DNA of 64,000 bases, taken from assembly GCA_027924585.1 (NCBI GenBank), contig BSBM01000372.1, forward strand, positions 30,188,001 through 30,252,000, in the 5' to 3' direction. The notes beneath the pieces are model-generated. The model saw only the letters and a list, made by a program, of their open reading frames with translations. It ran no database searches and was not told the DNA's origin. Position 1 is the stretch's first letter, and every line of letters starts with the position of its first letter. The position numbers and the translations under genes were made by a program. This DNA is from Larix kaempferi (Eukaryota; Streptophyta; Pinopsida; Pinales; Pinaceae). Of this stretch, positions 20,545-33,100 are shown piece after piece.

Positions 20545-23385
20545 GTTTGAAAGATGGTAATGGTTTGCAAACATATGCTCAGACAGATTTGGAGGAGGTT
20601 GTTGTCAGACATTTCAACGATGTTTATACAAGTAATGTAGATTCAATGGTTATGTCTCTGGTGCTTTAAATTCTACTTTTATTGCGTTAATTCCAAAAAA
20701 AGAGAAACCTGAGACTTTTAATGACTTTAGGCCAATCTCATTATATAATTTGGTTTATACAATAATCTCAAAGGTGACTGCTGATAGAATCAAACCAGTG
20801 TCGGCAGATTGCATGACTATAAAACAATTTGTTTTTTTTTTCTCTAATAGGCAGATATTAGATGCCATTAGGGTTGCTTAGGAAAGCTTGCACTCAATCA
20901 AGACTAAGGGTTTACATGCTCTTATACTAAAAAATGGATTTGATTAAAGCATATGATAGAGTACATTGGACCTTTTTGAGATTAGTCCTCTTGCAAATTG
21001 GACTTCCTATTGAAGTTACTGATTGGATTATCGCTTGTGTCTCTTCTGCAAACTTTGTAGTTCTTGTGAATGGCTCTCCAACTACTTTTTTCAAAGGTTC
21101 CAGGGGTGTCCCCTTTCCCCATTACTTTTCTTTTTGGTTGTTAAAGGATTGAGTAGACTAATTGGTTTGGCTAAGATGTAGAAGAAAATTGTGGGAATTA
21201 AAGCTTCTTCCTCATCATTTCATTACTCAACTCTTATTGTAGATGATGTATTGATGTTAGGGAATAGAATTGTTGGTGATTGGATATCTTTCTCGAATAT
21301 TATCAGTTTATTTTGTAAAAGCTTCAGGGATGTAAGTGCGTGCCCATAAATCTGTGTTTTTACAGAATAATATTTCCTTTGAAGTCTTGAACCAGATACA
21401 TCAACTTTTTCATTTTCATTTTCAACACATTGATGTTGGTTTTAAGTACCTTGGCTACTTTCTAAAGCATAATTGTTATAAGAAAAAGAACTGGATACAG
21501 TTTCTCAGGAAAGTGGAAAGAAGAATCAATAACTGGGCATTTAGATGGCTCCCTCTTGGTAGAAGGCTCATCCTGGTGAAATCAAATATTGGAAAGCATC
21601 CCAATTTACTGACTTCACTAGTTAAAATCCACGTTTCTATTATCCATGGAATCGGGAAAAGAATGACACATTTCTTACAGGATGGGAATCATTCTAGAAA
21701 CAAATTTCATCTTGCCAATTGGGAAAGTATTTCTATTCCAAAAAAGTTGGGTGGTTGGGGTTTGAAGAATTTGGACTGGTTTAGTCTACTCAGTTTAAAA
21801 AGTTCATGGAGGGAATTATTTGGGACATGACTCTGGTGTGAAGTACTCAAAGAGAAATATTTAAAGAGAAATTCAATGGTGCATTGGATAAGGAAGCCAA
21901 TTAAGACTTTTACTAATGCTTCCATTATTTGGAGGGGCTTGGTCAGATCTTTTCCTTGGATGGGAACATGGCTCTATTGAAAGGTTTGTAATGGATTAAA
22001 GGTATATACTATTGGCATTGATCATTTGTGGGTGGGTAAAGTTTTTATCGACTTTTTGACACTCTAAAGCATTTACAAGTTTTAAATATCCAGGTTTTGG
22101 CTCATGTTAGAAGAATTGGATTATGTAGTTCATCTTGTTCTTATTGGCTTCTTGCTACTAATTTGGGGATGGTTGGTGAAGTGGCAAAGGAATGGAATAG
22201 GTACATTGTGGGATTGAATCAATCAGACATAAGACTCAATGATAACGATGATTCATTAATTTGGTTATGGAACGGGTCCGATGGAAAAATTATAACAAAA
22301 CTTGCATATAATGCTATCTTTGAAGGATCTGTAGAGGTGGCTAGGAAATGTTGGCACTCTACCATGGAAATGGCACTCTCAAATTGAAGTGTTTTTATGG
22401 TTTTGCTTGGAAAACAAAATATTAACTCGGAAAAATCTTTTAAAAAGAGGGTTTAGGAAATGTTGGCACTCTACCATGGAAATGGCACTCTCAAATTGAA
22501 GTGTTTTTATGGCTTTGCTTGGAAAACAAAATATTAACTCGGAAAAATCTTTTAAAAAGAGGGTTTGTTAGTCCTGGTATATCCAACTTGTGTATAATGA
22601 AAATATTTCTCATATGTTTTTACACTATAATTTCTTCAAGGTGGTATGGGTTGAAGTCTATGGGAGCCTTGATTTTTCTAGAAAATGGAATGCTTCATCC
22701 TTTGGGATGTGTATGGAACTTTGGTTTGGAAATGTTGTTCAGGTCAAAGGGATTCTCCTCTTTGTAATTTGGGAAATCTGGAAGGCTATAAACCTGACTA
22801 TATTTGAAGATATGAAACCAAATTTGTATTCTGTTAGCTCTAGGATTGTGGGCCATTTTCATGACTATTACAAAGAAAAAAAGAAAAAAAGGAAATGGGA
22901 TCATTCCTCAACTTAATTTTGATGAAGATTTAATTACTGGTTTCTTTGATGGGGCATCTTATAATGGTATTTGTTGTGCTAGTATTTAGTTAACATTAAA
23001 TCATACTCACTCTTTCCATATTTGGATGGGTTGTGGCCGAGGGACTAATACAATAGCTGAATTAATTTCCATGTGGGGACTTCCTTAGTTTTCTAATTTT
23101 AAAGTTGTTGATAATATTTAGGTTGTTGGTGACTCAAAAATGATCGTGGAATGGGCTATAGACAAATCTATGCTTCAGGTTCTAGACTTGGACCATTGGT
23201 TCAATAGAGTGGTGGATCTTAAAAATAAATTTGCACGTATTACTTTTTCCCATATCTATCGTCAAGTCAATATGGTAGCAGACAATCTTTCAAAGCAAGC
23301 AATGGGCCCTTTGGATGGACAAGTACATTGTGAAGAAGTAGTGAAAAACTCTATAGTTTCCAAGGGATCTTTAGATATTTTCTAA
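20545..23385 (+). pseudogene. LINE-2 ORF2 remnant: RT and RNase H
   Basis: RT pieces lie at 20640-21330: FIALIPKKE, FRPISLYN-like, DLIKAYDRV, VLVNGSPT and an altered active-site box IVDDVLML near 21239. The post-RT region spans 21336-21830 (LGRRLILVKS, GGWGLKN). A zf-RVT-like part lies near 22300-22600 and an RNase H tail at 22930-23385 (GDSKMIVEWA, ADNLSKQA). Stops and frameshifts are frequent, and a 112-bp internal duplication breaks the zf-RVT part. Confidence 0.75.
22342..22565 (+). repeat. 112-bp tandem duplication inside LINE-2
   Basis: Two copies start with TAGGAAATGTTGGCACTCTA at 22342 and 22454 and differ visibly at one base (GGTTTTGC versus GGCTTTGC). 112 is not a multiple of three, so the duplication shifts the frame. 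Confidence 0.88.
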
Positions 23386-23655
23386 CAGACCAGTCCTTAG
23401 TTCTCCAGATTGTTTGCTCTTAAAATTAAAAGTATTGTGAACTGCTATAACCTTTGTAAAATTTTCCTGAGATGGATGTGAAAATCTAATATTTTTTTGT
23501 ATCATATGTGCTATCATAGATAAAGGTGGTCTGATAAGAAGTCTGTCTTGGTGTATTTTTTTTGTTGAAAAGATGTAATTGTGAACTTTGTTACCTTTGA
23601 CTCTCCTTTGGATGAATAACATGCTAATAATTATTTTCTTATTGAAAAAAAACAT

Positions 23656-24069
23656 GACATGGATGGGGAATGGAAGGGTCCATTCCTAAGCCCAATTGAC
23701 AAGTCACCCATTCTCTTTTTGTTTGATTACAAAATTACAACAATATATATGTCATAAACTCCACACCTCACTTAAAAGTGACAACTTAGGGAGTGTACAA
23801 ACTTATGAAGTGTTGTGCAATGTATATGAAAACTACATAAATCTAATATAACTAAAAAAATCCAATGACAATGTAGAAAAAATGAACAAATATGGATAAA
23901 GCTTCCCATTCGCCTATAATAGAATCATATAATGGTTTTAGCCTTCATCTCTTTTTGCTATATACTAGAATTCAGATAAAGGTAGGACCATTTTCTAGTA
24001 AATGCAAGGGTTAATAGAGTGAAGGGGATCCTTGAAATCAAATAACTACTACCCAGATACTAGACCAAA
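23656..24069. other. Intergenic DNA, no gene
   Basis: AT-rich sequence between LINE-2 and the foldback element. No coding motifs or repeats seen. Confidence 0.5.
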
Positions 24070-25547
24070 GAAAACAAGTTATACAACTTGAAGAAAACTT
24101 TATACTCAAAACAAAAACTCTAGTCATAAAAACTCACATTTTTGCATCGAAACCACCAAAAAACAACCCCGAATTGAAAAGTGGTGCTACCAGTAGCACC
24201 ACTTTTTTTAGGAGCTAAAATTACAACTTTTTGGTAACCCCAGGTGGTGTCGTTGTTATCAAAACCATAAAATAGACCCCAAATCGAAAATGGTAGCACA
24301 CATTTTTCACGCATTTTTCTTTCTGGGGCTAAAATTACAACTTGTTTGACATTGTCGTCTTAACAACCGACGCCTTTGCAATGCAAATGCCAAAATTAAC
24401 CTACGACTTGAAAAGAGATGCTACCAATGGAACATCTTTTATTTGTCAAGTTACATTTGAAGACGTTTCTAAACCATACCTTAAAAATATTTAAATTTAA
24501 AAAAAATACCTTCGTAAAAGTGAAAAAAATCATAACAATTTCAAGAAAAAAAATAGTAAACAAATTGTAATCCAAAAAACCTTAAAAAACCAAAAAAGAA
24601 AAAAAATGACATGTTTTGTACACATTTTGAAAAAAAAAAGATAAAAGAAAAAAATGAATTGTAAATATTTAAAAACCAAAATATTTAAAATAAAAACCTA
24701 ACTAAAAAATAAATATTAAAAAAATAAAAAATAAATAAGAAAGAGGAAAATTAATAAAAAAAAATCTAAACTAAAAAGAAAATTAATAAAAAAAATCAAA
24801 ACTAAAAAGAAAATTAATAAAAACATTAAAAATTAAAAAATATATATATAAAATACAACAAAAAAGGTATTAATATAAAAATGTAAAAAAAAACCAAAAC
24901 ATTAAATTTTAAAAAGATGTTATAGAAATGTGTTAAGTGGGGTTATAATAAAGGTGTTAAGGGCACATAAAGGGGGAGCGGGATGGATAGTTGGGTAGGT
25001 GGGAGGGGGTGATGTGGGGGTATTGGGTTGGGTTGGGAGTGTAGTATGGTGGGGTGTGAGTGTGGAGTGGGGACAAGAGGATAGTGAGGGGGGTTGGATG
25101 AGGTGCGATTTTGAGAATCACGCCACCATCCAACCTCTCGCTCACCACCCTCCTGCCACCAATCCACTACCATTCCACCACCATTTTATACATATTTTTT
25201 TGTTTTTTTGGTTGTATTTTGTTTTTTAAATTTGTTTAAAATATGTTTCTTTTTAATGATTTTGGTTTTTGTAAGTGTTTTTTTTTTAAATTTTCTGGTT
25301 AAAATTTTTTAAAATTAAATATTTGTATGTCTTGGTTTAAAAATTCCTAGAAATGTAGCCCAACAAAGGAAAGGGGTGCTACCAGTAGCACCTCTTTTCG
25401 AGTCATTGATTTATTTTAACATCTGCATTGCAAAGTTGTTCGTTGTTAAGGTGACGACGCCAAACATGTTGTAATTTTAGCTCCAGAAAGAAAAACGTGT
25501 TCTACGATTTTCGATTTGGAGGTCCATTTTACAGTTTATATTACACC
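24070..25547. mobile_element. Foldback (giant inverted repeat) element, left arm, centre and part of right arm
   Basis: The outer arm (24073-24470) has its inverted partner split in two: 25370-25547, then 39750-39925 beyond the G3 insertion. Matching pairs include the end motif CAAGTTATACAACTTG, AAAATTACAACTTTTTGG against CCAAAAAGTTGTAATTTT, and the GGTGCTACCAGTAGCACC palindromes. Inside, an A-rich left arm (24480-24950) faces a T-rich right arm (25190-25360), and a G-rich block (24970-25100) faces a C-rich block (25120-25190), so the centre is near 25110. Without G3 the element would be ~1.65 kb and nearly one hairpin. No transposase is encoded. Confidence 0.75.
24179..24204. repeat. Perfect 12-bp palindrome within the foldback arm
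   Basis: AAGTGGTGCTAC and GTAGCACCACTT are exact inverted repeats separated by CA. Related palindromes occur at 25374-25396, 24420-24450 (decayed) and 39822-39845, all within the foldback arms. Confidence 0.85.
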
Positions 25548-26039
25548 TGTTAGCCCTAAAGTCTGCCTACTAGACTAAAAGGTAGCAGAGTTTAGGCACC
25601 TCGATATTTAAAAGGAGAATTTTGGTTCATCCTGGATAACTAAAAGGATCAAAACTAAAATCATAAAAATCATGAACAGTCTGGTAAAGGATATGATAAC
25701 ATCAGATGTTTGTATACACAAGGATAAAATAGAAGATAAGATGAATCACTACCAAAGACCTATCATAGGTTCAAATCATCGGAGGTACAAGGAAAGACAA
25801 CAAACAATTCAAATCTTGTGGCATCATATGGATACCAGACATTCAAAAATACATTTCAAATATCTATTTTGCAATAACATTCATCTATCTGCACATGCAT
25901 TCCTACAAAAAACATCCATAACAATAAAAAGTGCAAATAGTAATTCAAACAGAATCACTGAACTTATAACAACATACAGTATTTAAACCTAGCTCCCAGT
26001 AATCAAATGTCATTCATCTTTAAAGAGATCCTCACATAA

Positions 26040-27500
26040 TGTAACGTCCCCAGCTTAACCCTATTGCATTAATATTGTAAATGATGTAAATATTGTCATT
26101 TAGTCATGGTGAGGAGCTCAAGGCCAAGGCCCCGCCACTGACTTATCGTTTTATGTATCGGCAATTAGAATAGATGCATATGGTTCTTGTGCTAGCAGTG
26201 CACAATGTAAAATCGGACATCATGTAAATATGCAAGTTTAATGAAAAACCCACAACTAGCTACGCAATGCAACAAAAGAGATGGGGGCACGATCTTTACA
26301 AGGAAGAGGGAGGGAAAATAACCGAACCCTTGAGCCAATGGTTTTAATTCATGTGTCATTGAGAAAATCCATAAACCACCAACTACCCATTTTGTCTCAT
26401 GCACCCAATCATTTAATTCTTCCAAAGATTGGTTGGGGCAGTTATTGCCTTGGAAATGAAGAAGTATGGCAACCAATTTCGTGCATGGGAAAGCCATCAA
26501 CCTGGAAATTCGTGTTTTTGCTTGTTGGGAAAGGAAACACCCACGAAATGGTTCCCAAAGCCATTCTGAATGGGCAGTCTTCACTCATTCACGCAGTTGG
26601 AGCTAGCTGGGTCTTCCCCTACACGTTTTTCATCCAAATCCTGCATTTCTCCATGCTTAGGAGTTCGTTTTTGCATATGCAGTAGCCTGGGAGAGGAGAG
26701 CCACGATTTGGGGACTGTATGGAGGTCGTTTTTACCCCCGAATGTCCAAGGACGTTTTTCTAAAAACGGATTGGCTTCCCAGGGTTGTTCCCCATCTTCC
26801 CATTTTCGTTTTTGTGTGTTCCCACGTTTTTCTGAGTGAGTTGAAACCCCATCTCATGCATCCCACTGTGGAAATCGTTTTCCTCATGCCCAGTAATTGT
26901 GGTTTTGTTGTTCGGTGCATCCCGTTTTAGATTTGAACCTGGGAACAGGAGCTTCAAGAGTGGAAGAGGACAGATTTGGCTTGATGAGCCCAATGGTGTA
27001 CCCATAGCTCCATGGTTGAGCCACTAGCCTAGTAACTCACCTCTGCCCACCTCTTAGCAGCCTGAGAAACCCAACTTCTAGTTGGCTTGGCTGATTCTGG
27101 CATACCTTTGGCTATGTGAGAGCCTGTTTCCCCTTTTCCTTGTGGAGATCGTGCCTAGCTCGGGGGTGGCAGTGGTGCTGAGAGGTTAAGGAGCACACTG
27201 GCCTACGGTTGGGTGGAACGTTGCAGAAGCGTAGCTGGTTGCTTGGGATTACTTGGTTTAAAGATAAGTATTTTCATTTGCTATTTCTGTAATGTCTACA
27301 CTTAATGGCTATCATGAAAACGTTGGATGTGTGTTAATTCTGCACATGACTTACTTCCGCTGTGTTTTTAAAAGATTTATGCATCTTCATATCTCCATTT
27401 AGTATGTGATTGCTCATGAAATGAGTTTATGGGGCTGGATGCCCGACTTGGGATCACGATCCTCTCCATTGCACTAGTATTAAGGGGAGGGGACGTGACA
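26040..27500. repeat. Solo LTR inside the G3 3' LTR
   Basis: This 1461-bp sequence begins TGTAACGTCCCC and ends GGGGACGTGACA, an LTR-type inverted end pair. It is flanked by the target duplication CATAA (26035-26039 and 27501-27505). The matching position of the other G3 LTR (near 37222) has a single CATAA and no insert, which proves the insertion. No internal retroelement sequence remains, so it is a solo LTR formed by LTR-LTR recombination, or a non-autonomous element of that size. Reading frames inside it show no known motif. Confidence 0.88.
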
Positions 27501-27748
27501 CATAACAACATATTCATTAGACTGTAACATGAGCAACTTGTATATATTTGAGCCTCATGAGTCTCAAAAAAAAAACTGAAGCAAAGCTTTACAATATATA
27601 GGCAAAGTAATCCAAAACATATTGTTTTTAGATCTACTTTCGTAGGATCGAATTGTACAAAAATAGACAGTTTCAAACTAATCAAAATTAAAGTTTTAAA
27701 ACAACTTGACTATGACATGTGTCTTTATAACTGAACTAAGTCATCGGA

Positions 27749-29453
27749 TCAAAGCCTTCTAGCTACTTCTGCCAACACAACTAGGCCATCAAGTGCATGT
27801 GCCTTCTTTTGCAATTGGTTGCACACTTTTTGGAGCTGAGTCAATTTCTTCTCGATCTCTTCCTTCTCTCTAATAAGATGAATGTTTTGTGCTTGTGCTA
27901 GCTTCCTTCTTTTAACTGCTTCCTCTGCTACCTGTATCAACTCCAAATAAATCTTGTTTACTTCATGCAAATCCTATTTCAGCATCTTGTTCGCTTGCAT
28001 TAAGCCTTCATTTATTTGATTCACATGCTCATTCTGAATCTTGAATTGCTCAATCTCCCTCTTCTGCTTGTCCCTTTCAAACTCTTTCATAAAAGTATCT
28101 AAATCCTCATGAATGTTCTTACCAATATTCATCTGTTCCTTTAATGGTTCACCAAGCTCAGATTCAACTACAACCTTTCCTTTTACATATGAAAGTAATG
28201 ATGCTGTGTTTTCTTCCATGTCTTCTTCATCATCAATATCATAGGGACAGTTTTTAGGAGCAAGATCTGGAACTTGTTTCAGACTCTGAGTGATATTATT
28301 TAGAACTTCATTTAATGCCATTTCTAACATCTTTGCTTTTTCATCCTCCTCATCATATGATGAATCTTGTATACTTGTGGTATGGTTTTTCTTTATTCTC
28401 TTATCCAACACAACTCTCATATTTAGCCTTAATTTATTCATAGAGCGAGTTTTTGGCCTTCGACATACTTTCAATGGCTCAACTGAGTTTCTACAGGATC
28501 TGAAGACTTAACTAATGGAGGATCCAATACCTTATCCATCTTAACTGCCTCCATTTCATGAATAGAATCTTTCGAGGATTTTAGATTTAGATTGATTTTA
28601 TGTTTCTCTTTCTAGAGGAGAATTTACTACATCAACCGTTTTCTTAACAAGAGGGGTTTTAATAACTTTCTTCTTAATTTGGTTTTTAATATCCTGCTCG
28701 GGTTCTTTAACCTCAACTTTGAAACTAGACCAAAACAAGAAATGATCCCAAGATCTATTTCGCTTCTCTAATTCTTTGGTTATCAGAAGCTTAATTAACC
28801 CGTGATGAAATACACTGTGACTAGAAGATTCAGGATGGTTTTGTACCCTAGAAGCCATCTTGCTCAAACATTTTAAGATAGTAGGGTAAGTTCAATTTTT
28901 TGATTCCTGATATGTGTTGCAAGAAATGCATGTGGTAGAGGTATATTGTAGCAAATATCCCCTCACAAGTCACATATTTCTGAACAATTTGCAAAACATT
29001 GCTCCAACATTCCAGCAAAAAAGTTCTGGGGATACCTTGACTCCAATCTGAGCTTATGTGCACAGGCATCAAGAATTCATCAAAGTCTTCATCTATCAAT
29101 TGTCTTTTAAACCATCGTTCTCCCTCAGGAGCGACATCAATTGCTTGAGCAATAGGTTCTTTAGTAACAGTGAACTCAAACCCATCAAAACTCACAATTG
29201 CTCCTTTAAAATTTAGGGAAAAATGCTTTAAAACCTCCGTATTGTAATCTTTGATCCTTTCACATAAAGGGTACCAACCAACTTCCCTTAATTTCTCTGC
29301 AACAATCGGAAAGTCATTTACCCAATCTGTATTCTGAGGTTCTTTTCGAAGCAAACTACCATTGGAACCACTAGGTCTGCGTTTCTTCTCTGCAACCATG
29401 ATTGAATTCGAGGCTATAGACACAATAATGGAGGTAGAGGCTGAAGAATACAT
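27749..29453 (-). pseudogene. LTR-borne ORF of G3, copy in 3' LTR
   Basis: The ATG at 29453 opens ~200 residues rich in a globular pattern (LREVGWYPLCERIKDY, VSFDGFEFTV, CWSNVLQIVQKYV). A shift near 28860 continues as MASRVQNHP..FHHGLIKLLITKELE to a stop at 28598. After a broken linker, 28474-27974 gives an acidic, Lys/Glu-rich section (TRSMNKLRLN), then past a TAG a coiled coil at 27970-27749 (REKEEIEKKLTQLQ). The homologous LTR carries the same layout. The N-terminal part resembles gag-like or 'putative plant transposon protein' domains of plant retroelements, a tentative match. Function is unknown. Confidence 0.65.
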
Positions 29454-29966
29454 GAAAACCCTTATAAAAATAACATCACCGCCTCATATAGCTTGCAAAG
29501 TAAAAAGTATTAAGTCCAACATTATTCTCGGCTTTTGGGAAGTGTTGCTTCCATGACGACTGTAAAGAATAGGGCCAACTATCACCCCACTAGCTTATTT
29601 CAAAACCTGAAAACTAAGTATGCCATCATTATTTGATAAGGCTTTGAAACATGCGCAAGGTGTAACATGGCAATTTGGCAGCGTGCATGTTCATGAAAAT
29701 AATAAAATGCGCTGCTAGATTGTATTAGAACATACACCATGTCTAATCAGTCACTTCAAAGTCTGTTTTATTAAACATGCACTCATTTATTTATCAAACT
29801 GGGAGCTAAGTCTAAAACTATATGATTTCAAATTGCAACAAATAAATTAAAAATTAAAATCAAACAACTTAAAACACAAGAAAAAAGGAAAAATAAAGCA
29901 ATCAAAATAACCTAGGGAAAATAAAAAAAAAAGTTAAGGAAATAGTTGACAGACCTAGGACTAGCA

Positions 29967-30145
29967 TTGGCTCCATTTAGGGGTGGCATGCTCCCTGCGA
30001 GTTGCCAAGAACAAGCATACCCTGTGCCTTCCCATTCTGTCCACACAGACTGATATGTACAACTGCTAATCCATTGGGTTGGAGTCTTATTTAAACAAAT
30101 TCAAAACTCACCGGTATATACAATGTGAGTGGTTTCCTTCAGCTC
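29967..30145. other. G3 3' untranslated region with weak polypurine tract
   Basis: Short non-coding stretch between integrase and the 3' LTR. On the - strand the bases before the LTR are AAATGGAGCCAA, only a poor polypurine tract. Confidence 0.4.
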
Positions 30146-33100
30146 TTATTTGGTATAAAAATGTTTCAGAAAACGCCCATTGACTGGGCCTGCAAGTTCA
30201 TCACCCTCCAAATTTTGTAAAATAAATGTGTTATTCCCCAAACCCCTAACAATTCTAAAGGGACCAAGCCACAAATGATCAAACTTTCCATGTTTCGATT
30301 TTTCATCCCTGTGTGCATCCCATCTAAGCACCAGATCATCAGGAAATAAATTTTCTTCTTTGATCTTCTTATCAAGCATATGCTTTACCTTGTCTTTATG
30401 CACCTGAGCCTTTTCAACAAGTAGCTCTCTTTCCTGCTGCAGTTCAATCATATGAAAAATCCTCCTTTGAATTTCATTTGGTTCTTCTAGACTGCCGTGC
30501 ATAAAATTCATAATAGGTAAACCAAGCTGCACTGGAAAGACTGCTTCAGTTCCATACACAAGCTAGAATGGAGAAGTACCAATATAGCTTTCTTTGTAGT
30601 GACTCGATCATCTCAAAGAGCGTATTTCAATTTGATGTCCCATGCCTTCTTGTTTTGTAATAAAAGCTTCTTAATATTGTTCACTATATTCTTGTTGGTG
30701 GATTCTGCCAAGCCATTACCCTGAGGGTAATGGAGTTGAATGTTTCAAAAGAATACCATGTTTTTCACAGAAACACACCATCTCCCGAGACTTGAAAGCA
30801 GAAGCATTATCTGTGAGAAGCTTTCTTGGGAAACCAAACCTGCTCAAGATGTTCTCTTCCAAAAAATTGATTATAAATTGCTGAGTGGCCCTCCTGGTGG
30901 CTATTTCCTCTACCCACTTTGTAAATAAATTTGTGGATGTAAGAATAAATCTGTGTTGACCACTGGAATGTGGATTGATTTCACCTATGAAATCTAACCC
31001 TCACTATTGAAAGGGTGCCCCAATTGCATTAGGTTTAAGAGGCAATGAGAGCAATTTTTGCTTACCTGCAAACTTATGCCATTCCACACAATCTCTTACC
31101 CGTGAATAGACATTTGAAAATATTGTAGGCCAATAATAAACTACTCTTAGAATTTTAAAGGCCGTAGCCTTCCAATAACGATGTCCACCACAAACTCCTC
31201 CATGCATTTCAGCTGTAATAGGATCCGCTTCTTCTTCATCAACACACCTGAGAAGAATACCTGCTGGATCTTTCCAAAATAGAGTATGCTCATAAATACA
31301 ATAACTCATAGCTTTCAATTTTAAAGATTTGATTTTTTTTTTATCTAAGTTTTGTGGAGATTGAAGGAATAAAAGAAAATACACTATATCACTATACCGA
31401 GTTGAATCAACATACTTCTGATAAATCTATTCCTTTTCTTTCTCAAGCTGTGATTTTTCTTTTTTAAACACTTCATTAAATATGGCATTCAATCCTAAAG
31501 CCTCACAATTGGAATCTGTCAGTAATTTGGCCAAACCTTGACCCTTGACTAGTTTAGTTGGTTTGATATCAACATCATATTCCATTATTTTAGCTATCCA
31601 ACGACCTCTCTTTTCTTCACTGTCGGGTTGTGTTAATATCTCCTTTATTGTTGCATTAGAAACATATGCTAAATTTTTTGAATGCAACAAGTAAATTCTG
31701 AAAAAATTGAGAGCTTTAACAAGTGCATAGGCCTACTTCTCCAGAGTGTTGTACTTGAGTTCTGAATCTCTTAAAGTTTTGCTAAAGAATGAAATAGGTT
31801 GTTCAAGGCCATCTAAATTTTTCTGCAAGAGTACTGTTGCAATAGTATCTTCAGAAGCAAAAGAAAAAGTGATAAAATCTTTAGAAAAATCTGGGCTTAC
31901 AAAAACTGGTGCCTCAGTTTTCTTGCTTTATGCTTTCAAAAGATAACCTAGCTTCTGGAGTCTATTTTACCTCTTGATCCTTTCTCATCATCTTGGTTAT
32001 TTGTTTCACAATCTCTGCAAAATTTGGAATGAACCATCTGAGAAAAGTGATTTTTCCAACGAAGGACTGAATATCTTTCTTGTTTCTTGGGATACTAATT
32101 TTCAGAATTGCTTTCACATGCTCTGGATCAATTTTGATTCCATCAGCTGAGACTATATGACCAGGAGCTTTCCCTCCTGCATGGCAAAGTGAGACTTTTT
32201 TGGGTTCAAAGACATTCCATACATCCTGCACTTCAAAAAGGCTTGCTTAAGATGCTTTAGATGGCTTTCATCTGAATCTTAAAACACTGTGATGTCATCC
32301 AAGTAAATCACCGCAAATTTCTCCCTTTCACCAACAAATTCTATGTCCATTTCCCTGTGAAAATTTGCACCTACGTTCATCAACCCAAAAGGCATTTTAT
32401 CGTACATGAATGTCCCACCGGGAGTAGTGAAGGCTATTTTTTCTCTAGCTTTAGGCTGTACAATGATCTGATTATAACCTGAAAAGCCATCAATCATAGA
32501 TATTCTCTATGAGCCAACTCCCTTCTACAGAATCTGCTCTATCTTGGGTATGGGGTAATTATCTTTTAAAGAAGATCTATTTAGATTGTGAAAATCTACA
32601 CAGAGCCCGATCTCACCATTCTTCTTCCTTATGGGAACTAAATTGGCCACCCAAGTAGAATATCTAAGAGGTATAATGATTTTTGTGTCTAATAACTTTT
32701 TCACCTCTTTTGCAATAATGGGAAAAAGTGTTAGGTTGATCCTTCTAAGATTCTGTTTGAAAGGCTTAACATTTGGTTTCAATGGAATTTTATGCTGAAT
32801 ACTGCTGGTGTCATATGTTATCAAATATTCATAGGACCATGCAAAAATTTCCACAAATTCTTTTAGCAGCTTAAGATATTTCTTCTTTTCTTCATCTGAA
32901 ATCTTTTTAGAGATTTTGATCATTCTAGGATTCTCTTCAGTCCCAATATTGCAGCTACTAACATTCTCTTCAGATGACTTCACAGTAGGTCTAGATAAAG
33001 TATCATCCTTTGAGAATAATCTTTCTAAAGGAACTAGACCCTTGGGAATAAAATTGCCTTTCAATTCAATAATGTTATGTTCTGTAATCATATTTTCTGA

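Larger units (their letters stand above)
20540..23655 (+). mobile_element. LINE-2: 5'-truncated L1-type LINE
   Basis: The + strand runs from the linker just before the RT (KDGNGLQTY) to an RNase H C-terminus. It ends in a 3' UTR with a short A8 tail near 23646. ORF1 and the endonuclease are missing, the common 5' truncation from incomplete reverse transcription. No clear target duplication was found. It inserted just downstream of the tRNA-Trp gene. Confidence 0.75.
25548..29966 (-). repeat. G3 3' LTR (interrupted by a solo LTR)
   Basis: Aligns with the 5' LTR at 36731-39749 over its full length apart from the 1461-bp solo LTR at 26040-27500 and an ~85-bp deletion near 28570. Net length without the insert is about 2.96 kb. 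Ends are TGTTAG...CTAGCA on the + strand. It contains the LTR-borne ORF described at 27749-29453. Confidence 0.87.

Noticed and set aside
24943-25229. Pro/His-rich and Gly/Val-rich overlapping frames
   Set aside because: They are translations of the G-rich/C-rich centre of the foldback element, low-complexity artefacts.
26281-26839. Overlapping frames of 89-134 codons on both strands
   Set aside because: They lie within the solo LTR, show no motif and overlap one another in several frames.
31746-31946. 66-codon + strand frame
   Set aside because: Antisense shadow of the G3 gypsy RNase H.
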